DNA from: CAISCU01 sp051861545
Lineage (GTDB): Bacteria; Bacteroidota; Bacteroidia; UKL13-3
Direction: 5' to 3'
Assembly: GCA_051861545.1 (NCBI GenBank)
Contig: JBIMKP010000016.1
Location: 1-64,000, forward strand
DNA length: 64,000 nucleotides
Part shown: in pieces, positions 34,750 to 44,437 of the stretch
How the letters are laid out: each line of letters starts with the position of its first letter
How positions within the stretch are numbered: position 1 is the stretch's first letter
Position numbers and translations under genes: made by a program
The notes under the pieces: model-generated
Seen by the model: only the letters and a program-made list of their open reading frames with translations
Told to the model about the DNA's origin: nothing
Databases searched by the model: none

Positions 34750-35861
34750 AACCAAACCGAAAAATTGCCAATAACTTGGAGTGAGTTTTTACTAGGATTT
34801 TCTTTGCTATCAAGGAAAACTTCCTGCTTAGAATCATAGTACTTACAATCGAGCCTTAACATACAATTATCAAGTACTTTGTAGTTGTATGCTAAAGTTA
34901 CTCCTGCTGTCTGAAATCCTTTTGTATATAAGGGAGTCACCATCATATTTTGAGGATCGTTTAAGTATTCCAATCTACCTCCAATACCATGATTTTTCTT
35001 TAACCAATATAAGGTTTGAAAATTCATGTTCCACCAATTTTCAGCCCCTTTTAAACCCAAACTATCTTTTGTATTTTGAATGCCATAATAAGTATCAAAT
35101 GAAGCATTAAAACGTTTATTCGGCGATTGATAAATGCTGTAAAAATCTATAAAATGCCTTTGTCTGAAATCCGGCCTAGGATTGTTTGCGGCATTACCTG
35201 AATATAAATTAAGGTCGAATAACCAATTATCTGTAGGTCTAAATTCAAGTTGTAATGCCAGTGATTTATCAGAATTATGTGTAACTGTTTGCTGCCATCC
35301 ATTCAATAAAAAGAAATTAGCTGATAGTTTAGGGAGTATCGGAATTGATAATTTAGCACCGGTTACAAAGTAAGGAGAATATTCAGCAGCCATAGAGCGA
35401 GAATATAAAAACTGATCTTTACTTACTGGAGATTCATTAGTTATAGGTGAAGCCATTACTCCAACATCAAGCCAGATTTCTCTATTTTTAAATAGTTTTA
35501 TTCCTGCATTGGCTTCTAGTAAATTCTTTAAAGTTTGAGGTTCGCTTGCATAATTGGTATTAATATAAGTACCAAATGCAGGAACAAATGCAGCCCTGAT
35601 TCGCGATGAATTATACCTGAATGCAGCATAAACCAAATTTATATTTACCTCATTATGTCGGTTTGATGAAACCTGATAAGGTGTAACTTCTGCTTTGGGC
35701 TGATTAAAATCGTAGAGGTAATAGGCATCAACAAAACCATGAATGCTCAGTTTACCATCAAACTTTACATCATTGGTATCGAGATTGGCTGAATTAAATA
35801 CCTGAGCCATTCCTTGATTCAAGCATAATATCAAACCAACAAAAAGTATAATTCTAAACAT
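34746..35861 (-). CDS. outer membrane porin-like beta-barrel (OmpL/bbp2 type)
   Basis: The 371-residue protein has a signal peptide (about 1-20, ending GMAQ) and strands of the porin-2-like group. These include LSIHGFVDAYYLYDFNQP, NEVNINLVYAAFRYNSSRIRAAFVPAFG, the WLDVGVMASPITNESP region and a C-terminal VIGNFSVWF. Such barrels are typically predicted from the Asp/Asn-rich plug and FVDAYY start. The transported solute is unknown. It is a single gene, convergent with the flavin reductase-like gene and divergent from msrA. Confidence 0.82.
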   Translation of the reverse strand: MFRIILFVGLILCLNQGMAQVFNSANLDTNDVKFDGKLSIHGFVDAYYLYDFNQPKAEVTPYQVSSNRHNEVNINLVYAAFRYNSSRIRAAFVPAFGTYINTNYASEPQTLKNLLEANAGIKLFKNREIWLDVGVMASPITNESPVSKDQFLYSRSMAAEYSPYFVTGAKLSIPILPKLSANFFLLNGWQQTVTHNSDKSLALQLEFRPTDNWLFDLNLYSGNAANNPRPDFRQRHFIDFYSIYQSPNKRFNASFDTYYGIQNTKDSLGLKGAENWWNMNFQTLYWLKKNHGIGGRLEYLNDPQNMMVTPLYTKGFQTAGVTLAYNYKVLDNCMLRLDCKYYDSKQEVFLDSKENPSKNSLQVIGNFSVWF

Positions 35862-35934
35862 AAATCATTCGCTAATAGAAGACAAATCTAATCATGTGAT
35901 TTGCAAAAACACACAAAACAAAGCACAAATAAAT

Positions 35935-35954
35935 TTTGTTAATTTGATAACAAA
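35935..35954 (+). promoter_or_regulatory. inverted repeat just before msrA
   Basis: TTTGTTA-N6-TAACAAA ends 7 bases upstream of the msrA ATG and contains TTAATTTG, one mismatch from a -7 element. It could be an operator or only a promoter fragment. Confidence 0.3.
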
Positions 35955-35961
35955 TAAAAAT

Positions 35962-36507
35962 ATGGAACAAATAGCCATTTTCGGAGCAGGATGTTTTTGG
36001 TGTGTGGAAGCAGTTTTTCAAAGACTAAACGGCGTATTAAAAGTTGAAAGCGGATACAGTGGAGGCTTTATTAAAAATCCGCCATACAGGGAAGTTTGTA
36101 GTGGTACTACCGGACATGCAGAAGTATGCAAAATCACTTATGATGACAGCATAATCAGCTTTAAAACTTTACTATCTGTATTCTGGCAAACCCACGATCC
36201 AACCACTTTAAACCGACAAGGAAATGATGTTGGGACCCAATATCGTTCTGCTATTTTTTATCTAAATGAAGAACAAAAAAATGAAGCTGAAAAGCTAAAA
36301 ATGGAATTGGATGAAACAGGAGTTTTTCATTTACCCATCGTTACAGAAATTACGGCTTATTTAAATTATTATCCTGCTGAAGATTATCACCAGAATTATT
36401 ACAACCAAAATTCGGAACAGGGTTATTGTCGTTTTGTTGTAGCGCCAAAAGTTGAAAAACTGTATAAAGTGTTTGGCGATTCCTTGATTCTGAAAAAAGA
36501 TATTTAG
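35962..36507 (+). CDS. msrA: peptide methionine (S)-S-oxide reductase (MsrA)
   Basis: MsrA repairs methionine-S-sulfoxide in proteins. The 181-residue protein has the active-site GCFWC (C11), YSGG, the substrate-binding GTTGHAEV and FWQTHDPTTLNRQGNDVGTQYRS, and a C-terminal YCRFVV with a resolving-type cysteine region. ATG at 35962 (MEQIAIFGAG) is chosen over a start 22 codons earlier because family proteins begin here and the extra segment is unlike them. The next gene is 88 bases downstream, with a perfect hairpin between. Confidence 0.96.
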   Translation: MEQIAIFGAGCFWCVEAVFQRLNGVLKVESGYSGGFIKNPPYREVCSGTTGHAEVCKITYDDSIISFKTLLSVFWQTHDPTTLNRQGNDVGTQYRSAIFYLNEEQKNEAEKLKMELDETGVFHLPIVTEITAYLNYYPAEDYHQNYYNQNSEQGYCRFVVAPKVEKLYKVFGDSLILKKDI

Positions 36508-36517
36508 CTTATTGAAT

Positions 36518-36560
36518 CCAATTGAACTCAAATACATTGAATAAATTTGAGTTCAATTGG
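36518..36560. repeat. perfect 16-bp inverted repeat between msrA and the GreA-like gene
   Basis: Arms 36518-36533 and 36545-36560 (CCAATTGAACTCAAAT and its complement) have an 11-base loop. No T run follows on the right, so it may act as an attenuator, a processing site or a weak terminator rather than a canonical terminator. Confidence 0.7.
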
Positions 36561-36594
36561 CTTAAGTGTTCAAACGAAATGTTTAATTTGCGGC

Positions 36595-37059
36595 ATGGAT
36601 AAAGACAAAGGATTATTACTTAAACAAGATCTTATACATGCCGCAAGTTTGGCTTTAGAAGAAAGAATTAAAGCTGCTGAAAAGGCAATGAAATCTGCCC
36701 AAGAATCAGCAAATAGTGAAGAAAAAAGCAGTGCCGGTGATAAATACGAAACTGGCAGAGCAATGGGTCAGTTGGAAAGAGACATGAATGCCAAACAATT
36801 ATTGATGGCTCAAAATGAATTAAATGCCTTACAAGCCATAAAATTAGATGCGAAAACAACAGGTAAATCAGGCGCATTAATAAAAACCTCACAGAACTAT
36901 TATTTCATTTCTATTGGACTAGGCACATTTGAAGCCAATAATATTAAGGTACATTTGGTATCACCCCTCTCTCCTATTGGTAAAGCCATGGAAGGCTTGG
37001 GCATTGGGGATGATTTTGTTTTCAATGGACAAAGTCAGTTGATTGAATTTGTAGTATAG
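36595..37059 (+). CDS. GreA/GreB-like C-terminal domain protein
   Basis: The 154-residue protein has an N-terminal coiled-coil hairpin (about 15-90) with the conserved SSAGDKYETGRAM turn. A C-terminal FKBP-like part follows (LIKTSQNYYFISIGLGTF, SPIGKAMEGLGIGDDFVFNG). This is the pattern of Bacteroidota GreA-like proteins, often mislabelled 3-oxoacyl-ACP synthase. It may act on RNA polymerase, but the acidic tip differs from GreA and the function is inferred. I chose ATG at 36595 (MDKDKGLLLKQDL); the frame is open upstream to a TTG inside the preceding hairpin. Confidence 0.82.
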   Translation: MDKDKGLLLKQDLIHAASLALEERIKAAEKAMKSAQESANSEEKSSAGDKYETGRAMGQLERDMNAKQLLMAQNELNALQAIKLDAKTTGKSGALIKTSQNYYFISIGLGTFEANNIKVHLVSPLSPIGKAMEGLGIGDDFVFNGQSQLIEFVV

Positions 37060-37105
37060 TTTAGATTGAAAAAGAAAAAGGCTTAATATTGCGCAAAATA
37101 ATATT

Positions 37106-37582
37106 ATGATACAAAGACTTCAAACCGTATACCTAGCGCTCATTATTGTGATTTTGGTTTTGTTATGCAGCATCGAAATTATGCATTACAGAACTGTAGT
37201 TCCTGCATTGGAATATAAACTCAACTTGTTTTATTTCAACAAATTCGAAAATGGTGCTTTAACAGAAACTCATATGCAATTCGGATTGATTACCATCAGC
37301 TCTATCATTATGGGATTAACGGCCTTTATTATTGGTTCATATAAAGACAGAAAAAAACAAATCAAATTTGGCTGGATAAACATGGTAGCTATTATACTTT
37401 TAGTTGTAGCATTTTTGGTAAAAGCAGTTTTATTTATTCCAGGATTCGATTCAAGTAATTTAATGGTTTTATCGATTTTTGGATTATCTATTTTCTTCTT
37501 CATTATTTATTTAAATCTGAGAGCCATCATGCTTATTAAAAAGGATGAAGAACTGGTGAGAAGTGCTGATAGGATTAGGTAG
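37106..37582 (+). CDS. DUF4293 membrane protein
   Basis: The 158-residue protein starts MIQRLQTVYLALIIVIL, the DUF4293 family signature. It has four membrane helices (about 7-25, 58-77, 89-109, 117-140) with a short basic loop YKDRKKQIKFGWINM. The family is restricted to Bacteroidota and has no known function. It lies 46 bases after the GreA-like gene and ends before a repeat hairpin. Confidence 0.9.
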   Translation: MIQRLQTVYLALIIVILVLLCSIEIMHYRTVVPALEYKLNLFYFNKFENGALTETHMQFGLITISSIIMGLTAFIIGSYKDRKKQIKFGWINMVAIILLVVAFLVKAVLFIPGFDSSNLMVLSIFGLSIFFFIIYLNLRAIMLIKKDEELVRSADRIR

Positions 37583-37610
37583 TATAGGAATTTAAACTAT
37601 TCGATTGTTT

Positions 37611-37737
37611 AAAATAACAACAATCATAAAAAGAGAATTTTTGCTTTTGTTAATTCAACAAAAAAGCAGAAATTCTCTTTTTTTGTTTAACAGCAATCAC
37701 CAGAATTCTAATGCGAATAATTAAAAACGACATCAAA
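37611..37737. repeat. hairpin repeat, copy A (with terminator stem)
   Basis: It contains a long imperfect hairpin (about 37628-37684; AAAAGAGAATTT..TGCTTTT with its inverse) and about 55 further bases. Both are shared with copy B at 44261-44399 in the same orientation. The A and T runs at both ends allow termination from either side: for the DUF4293 gene and for the giant leftward gene whose 3' end is at 38100. Confidence 0.75.
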
Positions 37738-37925
37738 TTAATTACAAAAAAATAAAGAAATTCAAACTGGTTAATGGCGCATTAAATGTTCAGTTTTACT
37801 AAAGATTTTCAACAAACTTTTTATTTATAAAACAACTCTGTAAAGCTAAAATCTGAAAACAAATAAAACCAGATTATAGCCCATTTACTAAGAAGTGATA
37901 AGGCACTAAAAAGCATCAAGGCTTA

Positions 37926-37959
37926 TGCTATTTCGTGAAAGATTTTTGGTGAAATAGCA
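37926..37959. repeat. 9-bp stem hairpin in the gap before the giant gene's end
   Basis: TGCTATTTC at 37926-37934 and GAAATAGCA at 37951-37959 form a stem with a 16-base loop. The rest of the 37738-38099 gap shows no coding frame. The role is unknown; it lies 141 bases past the end of the giant gene. Confidence 0.4.
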
Positions 37960-38099
37960 CAACAAATTGAGCAAAAAAATTACATCCAAAAATTGGCTAT
38001 TAGATGTTTTCAAGTTAGTCAATTTTAAATTACTGAATGGAAATTTCCCATGTCTAATTAAATAGTGGAATATAATCTTGGCAAATCGCTACTCTAATT

Positions 38100-41000
38100 T
38101 TATTCTTTCACAATCATTCTTGCCTCACCATCATTTAATCTTAGAAAATAAATTCCTGGTTTAATTTTCTGATCAAAAACAATATCTAATTCTGCATTTG
38201 CATCAAGACTTCCATTGATTATCAAGCGACCATATATATCCAAAATTTCATATCTAATAAAACCTGATTCTTTGCTCTCCAATGTTAATTTATCAGTAAA
38301 AGGATTTGGATACACACGGAGCTCTGATTCCAGATTTTCATTATTTATACTGATTGTTCGAGAATAAGAAATTGTACCATCCAAATCTGTCATTCTAAGT
38401 CGGTAAAAAGATGCTCCATTGAATGGAAACAAATCAACAAAATCATATTTATAATTGCCTGTACCGGGACCAACAATAAAATTTACTCTTCCTATAGTTT
38501 CAAAATCACCTGCACCTGAATTTCGTTCAATATCAAACCATTTTGAAACGCTGTTCCTTGTAGTAATCCAATTTAATAAAACCTTGTTGTCAACTCGGGC
38601 TGCATTGAATTTAAGCAGTGTTACCGGCAATGTAGAGGCACCATTTGTTGCAATTGTAAATTGCCCCATGCTTGTGATTCCGGTAAATGTAACTGTATTA
38701 CCAACAACACCACCTGCACTAACTGTTTTAAGCAATTGCCAAGGGCCGTGTTCTATGGCATTCCTGCCAAATAACCTGAGTGTAGTATCAGAAGCACTTA
38801 ATTGACCAGGTAACAAAGTAAAACTTAGGTTAGCTGTGCAGGTAACATTAGGACCGATTGGATTAACAATCCAATATTTTTCTGAATATGTTCTTTGCAC
38901 TCCTGTTGGTAAAACGTTAGGTGTATAAGGAATTTCATTTAAAACTAAATCAACGGGCGATCCAAAAGGACTGGTAATATTCAAACTTAAATTTTTAAGG
39001 GAATAAGTACCACTAGTAACTATTGAATTGATAAGGCAGGAATCACCACCTGCAGGGACAGATGATTTAACCCTATTAGATGTACCGGAAATTTGTCCTG
39101 TAAGGAAACTAAAGCAATCATAAACATTATCATTTCCAATTGGCTCATTCATCTGAAAATAGACCAATAATCCTGGTGTAGATGCTGGCATCATTCGATG
39201 CATATTTTTCCTGATACTATTTTGATTCAGAGCAATATTCCAAATTCTAACTTCATCAATCCAACCATTAACAAGTTGGGTAGTATAATTATAAGAAGGT
39301 GCGCCAATTGCCAAATCAGAAGTATTGTTGCCTATTGGGTTAAGAGAAGCATTGCTCAATATAACTACCAATCCATTTACATAAGTTTTATAGTTATCAG
39401 TTCCAGGAGACCATGTTACAGCTATATGGGTCCACTTTCCAACAGGGAAATTTGACAATGCACCTTGCGTATAAACTAATCCTGTATTATCCCAAATTTG
39501 AGAAACGATTTTACCCCCAACTAATCCAATGATGAAGCCTTTATCCGTACCATAAGTTTTGGTTTTAGAAATTAAGACCTGGTCTCTTGAGGGGTCAGTG
39601 ATATTTACCCATGCTTCTATACTCAGATTAGAACCAAAAGTTAATGATGTCTGATGTGGAACCTTGATATAATTACTTGTTCCGTTTCCATTAAAAGCAT
39701 TACCCGGAGCGGTTGTAAGTGTTGAAATATTAAAGTTTAGAGAATCATTGGCGGAAAAGTTATCTGGCAGACCATTTGGATTAAAAACAACTACTCTTAC
39801 TGAATTAAATCCATTGCTTAAAACTAATGCACCAGGAACAGTAAATGTACCTGAATCACATCCAATTGCATATCCACTTGTTGAATAAATAAGCCATGGA
39901 CCATTATTCACAGAAACCTTCACACTGAAATTATAAAGAGGATTGGTGGTATGATTTCTAATTGTAAGATTCAGGTTATTTGACCCTTGAACAATGGGAC
40001 CATTAAAGGAATAGTTTTCTATCCCAATATCATTTGAATAACCTATTGCTTCATGGGCTCCGATTACAGGAAATGCAAATCTTAGCGCCCCATTAATATC
40101 TGAGGTTAGATATTGTGATATTGGAGTTCCCCTTAAACAAGCACTTGTTAAATGTAAATCTGTTGATGAAACAAATGATGGGATAACTGAAACAGATTGG
40201 GCTCCACCAGTTGCAGTTGTATTAAAGTTTGCAGAAGTAAAAGCGGTAGAATTTCGGTATCCAAGGTTTCCAAAAATTGAACTATTGTAATAAATATTAT
40301 AATCTACATTTCCTGCTATGATGGGTGTAGCAAAATAAATAGGATATGAACCTGAACCTGTAGTCTTAAAAATATTGTTCTGAATTAATGCCGTTTGACC
40401 TGGGAAATTGTAATAATTCAAACCATAATTATTGGCAGACTGAGTCATATTGACACTGTTATGAAGAATATTAATTGGTGAGACAACTGTTCCATTGTTA
40501 AATACATTTATCCCACAACTACCAAGTAAACCATTACCAACAATCATATTGTTGTAAATTTCAGTTGTAGATGTTCCAGTGGAAAAATTCCAAAGATCAA
40601 TACCGGTTCCGGAAAAAATTCTATTGTTATTGATTCGAGTAGCTTGGGAACTTAAATGTCTATTGTGTTGCACACCAATTCCTGTATGTGGTAGACCAAC
40701 AGTAGTTGATACATAATTATTCAAAATCTCGATTGGATTAAAAATATAATACACTTTAATACCAAAATTACAAAATTGTTCGACTCTGTTCCAGCGAATG
40801 AGATGCCCTCTATTATACAATGTATTACCTGTACTACCTGAGGTGATTACTATTCCGGAATTTGCAAACATTACTCTGTTACTGTCTATTACTAAAGAGT
40901 CTGCCCTTTGTGCCGCCTCCAGAATTGATGAAATATGACCGGTAAGATGAATACCATAGGATGCGCTCTTTCCAACATTTGGAAGCTGAACAATACAATT

Positions 41001-44000
41001 TTTAATCTTACATCCTACACTTGTAATAGTAGTTGCACTTCCAATGATTGCAATACCTGTGCAAGTTCCATACCAGTTATTGGTAACACCCAGATTATTA
41101 ACTGTAACATAATTAGCCAGATTTATTTTGAAAGCTGCATCAGCAATAGCAGTTCTTATAATTGCATTATTTGCATTTACACCATTGAATACTATAAAAT
41201 TTGCTGCTGAACTTCCAGGTATGGGTCCATTGACAATTACTTGTTCATTATAAATTCCAGGATTAACCAAGAATGTTACTGGGCCAGATACTCCGTAATT
41301 TTGCAATACAATGGTTGCATCAGCAAAAGTATTAAAAGAAGCATTCGAGCCCCCAATTGTATAAGTACCAGAGAGAGGTTGGTAAAACCTGATTTCTGTC
41401 CAAAGTGTATCATTTTGATTTTGCGAATCAGGTAATCCGTTTGGCATAGAAGTATAAACTTGAAGCGAATTCACCCCAGCAAGAATATTCATTGCATTAA
41501 GACCCGAAAAACTTAAGCTGATTGTATCGCATGAAGCCAATGTTCCTGTCCATGGTATAGTAACAATTGCAGAACCATTTAACTTGTAATTCAAGTTAAA
41601 CCCAAGTATAGGATTGTTACCTGCATTCTTAATTCTAACAAGCAAATTTTGACTTCCCTGAGTTGCAGAAATAACCGGGTTTAGAATAGTTTCCAATGAA
41701 AGATTATTTGCTGTTGAAAGATATTCATAAGCTCCAATAGTTGGAATTGAAGTCCTATTAATTCCTATTAAATCGGTCGGAACAATGGATTGTAAGTTCA
41801 CTCCACGTTCACAGGTATTTATTGGTCTAAGATCTGTTATACTTCTGGTCCCGGGTAATCTACAAAATGAAGAATCACCTCCACCTGTTGTTGTCTTGAA
41901 ATTTGCAGTAGTAATATTCCCTCCTCTAAACAATAAATTAACAGTTCTGGAATTCCAATATAAATTGTTGTTAATTACATTTACTGTTGGACTAGAAGAT
42001 AAATAAACACAATAAATATTGGTTCCTGTATTTGACAATATGGAGAAAATATTATTCTTACAAAGCAGGCCATTTACATTAGCAGAGTTCGAATAAAAGA
42101 AACAATATTGCTGGCTTCCAAATCCACTTATTTGAATGGTATTATGAAGCACTTGGTAAGTTCCGGCTGTAGATGAGTTGATGAGGATTCCGTTACTTGA
42201 AGTATAACCCATTCTGTTTACCGTATTATTTACAATCCTAAAAGGCGCATTAGCATTTGATGCACAACTACTCAGATTAATTCCATTTTCAGGTGCAAAA
42301 AGAATTTTGTTATTACTGACTAAAGTACCTACAGTAAGATTTGTATTTACATTAAAAAACAAATAGATTCCTTGTCCTGATGTTATTACAGAAGGATTCA
42401 TTGAAATAGTATTACCTGAAATAACTAAAGGATTGTAAACATACTGAACAGCAATACCTGAATTAAAACTATTGTTAATTGTATTAAACCTCACTCTGTG
42501 ATTTCTGTTATAAGTGCCATTCCCATTTGTAAAACCATGTATCCAGATTCCATATAAACCACCTATTATTTCATTGCTATCAATGGTAATTGAATCAAGT
42601 CGATTGTTTACCGTTGTAAGAGAAGAACCTGATACCAGAATACAACTATTAACCTGATTATTATAAAGTAAATTCACTTTGCAATTTACAATTGAACAAC
42701 CTGTACCTTTAGTATCCAAGGTATTTCCAATGATAGAAACTCCGGTACAATTTCCAACAAATCTATTGACAACCGAAATATTTCTAATTGAAACGTAACT
42801 AGTATGTAAAACAGTAACAAGTGCATCTCCAATACTGTCATTAACAATACATGTATTTTTATCTACACCATTTATTTTAATAGTATTAACTGCGCTAACT
42901 CCCGGTACTTTATTAAAAAACACTTTTCCTGTATATGTTCCTGGATTCACTTGAATATTAACGGGACCACAGATACCAATCTGACTCATGTCAGCGGCCA
43001 GTTCTGCAAGACTTTGGTAATCGGCGCCAACTCCACCAACTGTATAGTTACCTGTAAAAAGTGGTCTTTTACTCACCTCCATAGTATCATTCAGATAATT
43101 CGGATCTAGTTGCCCATTGGGTAATGAAACTGTAACCCTAATTTTTGAATTCTGGCTTGGGTTGAAAAAGTATTGTCCGAGATTGATTAAGGTATCTGTT
43201 TTGTTTCCATTAGGATTCAAAATGGTATCCAATGGAATTTTAACAAGGAGACTTGATTGTGGTAAACCATCAACAGTCCATGATAAATTAAAACTATCAA
43301 TTCTATTCTTTCCAAAATTAGCAACCCTTACTTTTACATTACGTAAACCTGAACCACATTGTGGAAATGGTTCTTCAATCCCTATGATTCCGGCATTATT
43401 AAAACCAACTGGGACCGGCACAAACTTTATCTTACCAACAAAACCTACCTGGGCGCTGGTTGGAGCAAATGGAGGTGTATTACTGGTGCCATATGATATA
43501 TTAGTTCCAGTTGAGATAGTGCATCCCTCTGCTGAAAAATAAATGGGAATTGAACTTGGTATAGAATGCACACGAATTGCGCTATTTGTAAGTGTAGTTA
43601 ACACGAAGCCATAAGTAGTATTAGCAGGAACGACAAAACTGCTTGTTGAAATAAAACTCTGAGTAGTGGTATTAAAACTATTGGTATTTGCTACACCTAA
43701 AAAGGAGCCTACCATGGCCACATTCCAACCATTTGAAGTTGTTATACCCAAAGGAGTTCCATTTATGGGTGTTTGATTAAAATACAAATAAGCAGTATTG
43801 TAACCCGATAATGCACTAACTGATTCTATTTCCCTGATAGAAACAGGATATGGATTATTGTTACTGAAATTGAAAGTAACCATACCACTTGTTGAGTTAC
43901 TAATAAAAGTACCGGTTGTGGTTGAGATGGTTGAATTCTGAGCTTGAAGTGCAGGTATAAAACAAACAACTAAAACAAAAGAAATAAGAAAAAATCTGAG

Positions 44001-44012
44001 AAGTAGTTTCAT
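38100..44012 (-). CDS. giant T9SS cargo protein: beta-helices, LamG domain, sorting domain
   Basis: The 1970-residue protein has a signal peptide (about 1-25, ending ALQAQ). An N-terminal beta domain runs to about residue 200, and a CARDB-like domain follows near 215-310. A first right-handed beta-helix spans about 320-770 (begins GNYTVGGVGADYQSL). A second CARDB-like domain leads to a second beta-helix at about 885-1290 (begins GTYTIGGSNASFNTF). A third CARDB-like unit is near 1325-1430. A LamG/concanavalin-like domain spans about 1436-1630 (NLSIEAWVNI, WTHIAVTWSPG, GWIDEVRIWNIAL). A fibronectin-like part (VLLNWITTRNSV) precedes the type A sorting domain (LRVYPNPFTDKL, KPGIYFLRLNDG). It should be secreted by the T9SS, perhaps as a polysaccharide-binding surface protein. 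No catalytic residues were recognised. Confidence 0.9.
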   Translation of the reverse strand: MKLLLRFFLISFVLVVCFIPALQAQNSTISTTTGTFISNSTSGMVTFNFSNNNPYPVSIREIESVSALSGYNTAYLYFNQTPINGTPLGITTSNGWNVAMVGSFLGVANTNSFNTTTQSFISTSSFVVPANTTYGFVLTTLTNSAIRVHSIPSSIPIYFSAEGCTISTGTNISYGTSNTPPFAPTSAQVGFVGKIKFVPVPVGFNNAGIIGIEEPFPQCGSGLRNVKVRVANFGKNRIDSFNLSWTVDGLPQSSLLVKIPLDTILNPNGNKTDTLINLGQYFFNPSQNSKIRVTVSLPNGQLDPNYLNDTMEVSKRPLFTGNYTVGGVGADYQSLAELAADMSQIGICGPVNIQVNPGTYTGKVFFNKVPGVSAVNTIKINGVDKNTCIVNDSIGDALVTVLHTSYVSIRNISVVNRFVGNCTGVSIIGNTLDTKGTGCSIVNCKVNLLYNNQVNSCILVSGSSLTTVNNRLDSITIDSNEIIGGLYGIWIHGFTNGNGTYNRNHRVRFNTINNSFNSGIAVQYVYNPLVISGNTISMNPSVITSGQGIYLFFNVNTNLTVGTLVSNNKILFAPENGINLSSCASNANAPFRIVNNTVNRMGYTSSNGILINSSTAGTYQVLHNTIQISGFGSQQYCFFYSNSANVNGLLCKNNIFSILSNTGTNIYCVYLSSSPTVNVINNNLYWNSRTVNLLFRGGNITTANFKTTTGGGDSSFCRLPGTRSITDLRPINTCERGVNLQSIVPTDLIGINRTSIPTIGAYEYLSTANNLSLETILNPVISATQGSQNLLVRIKNAGNNPILGFNLNYKLNGSAIVTIPWTGTLASCDTISLSFSGLNAMNILAGVNSLQVYTSMPNGLPDSQNQNDTLWTEIRFYQPLSGTYTIGGSNASFNTFADATIVLQNYGVSGPVTFLVNPGIYNEQVIVNGPIPGSSAANFIVFNGVNANNAIIRTAIADAAFKINLANYVTVNNLGVTNNWYGTCTGIAIIGSATTITSVGCKIKNCIVQLPNVGKSASYGIHLTGHISSILEAAQRADSLVIDSNRVMFANSGIVITSGSTGNTLYNRGHLIRWNRVEQFCNFGIKVYYIFNPIEILNNYVSTTVGLPHTGIGVQHNRHLSSQATRINNNRIFSGTGIDLWNFSTGTSTTEIYNNMIVGNGLLGSCGINVFNNGTVVSPINILHNSVNMTQSANNYGLNYYNFPGQTALIQNNIFKTTGSGSYPIYFATPIIAGNVDYNIYYNSSIFGNLGYRNSTAFTSANFNTTATGGAQSVSVIPSFVSSTDLHLTSACLRGTPISQYLTSDINGALRFAFPVIGAHEAIGYSNDIGIENYSFNGPIVQGSNNLNLTIRNHTTNPLYNFSVKVSVNNGPWLIYSTSGYAIGCDSGTFTVPGALVLSNGFNSVRVVVFNPNGLPDNFSANDSLNFNISTLTTAPGNAFNGNGTSNYIKVPHQTSLTFGSNLSIEAWVNITDPSRDQVLISKTKTYGTDKGFIIGLVGGKIVSQIWDNTGLVYTQGALSNFPVGKWTHIAVTWSPGTDNYKTYVNGLVVILSNASLNPIGNNTSDLAIGAPSYNYTTQLVNGWIDEVRIWNIALNQNSIRKNMHRMMPASTPGLLVYFQMNEPIGNDNVYDCFSFLTGQISGTSNRVKSSVPAGGDSCLINSIVTSGTYSLKNLSLNITSPFGSPVDLVLNEIPYTPNVLPTGVQRTYSEKYWIVNPIGPNVTCTANLSFTLLPGQLSASDTTLRLFGRNAIEHGPWQLLKTVSAGGVVGNTVTFTGITSMGQFTIATNGASTLPVTLLKFNAARVDNKVLLNWITTRNSVSKWFDIERNSGAGDFETIGRVNFIVGPGTGNYKYDFVDLFPFNGASFYRLRMTDLDGTISYSRTISINNENLESELRVYPNPFTDKLTLESKESGFIRYEILDIYGRLIINGSLDANAELDIVFDQKIKPGIYFLRLNDGEARMIVKE

Positions 44013-44260
44013 AGAAAATAAATATTTAAAAGATTACCCCAATACCAGATTTTAACAAATTACAGGATGGAATTTCAGAATTCTGATATTCATAGAATGA
44101 GTTTTATCTAATGAAAGGGCCAAGGGTAAATAAGCGATTATGAGTTTAGCAATCAAAAATAAAAATCCTAGTTATAAATCCAAAATATTAAGAAAAAACT
44201 GACTTAAACCTCCATTTCCATAATAATTGTAATGATTCATAATTGAAGTTTAAAAAAGTT

Positions 44261-44399
44261 AAAATAATAACAATCATCAAAAGAGAATTTTTGCTTTTGT
44301 TAAATTCAACAAAAAAGCAGAGATTCTCTTTTTTGTTTATTAAAAATCACCTGAATTTCTATCAAGAATAATTACCAACGACATCCAAAGAAAGACTAT
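44261..44399. repeat. hairpin repeat, copy B (with terminator stem)
   Basis: It matches copy A at 37611-37737: the hairpin about 44279-44334 is nearly identical and the adjoining AATCACC..GAATT..AATAATTA..AACGACATC words recur in order. It lies directly downstream of the leftward gene ending at 44438, where it can terminate. The remaining 44013-44260 is AT-rich, holds the 5' region of the giant gene and shows no frame. Confidence 0.75.
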
Positions 44400-44437
44400 T
44401 AACGAACTTTCTTTAAATTCAATTTTGTCAAGTAGAA

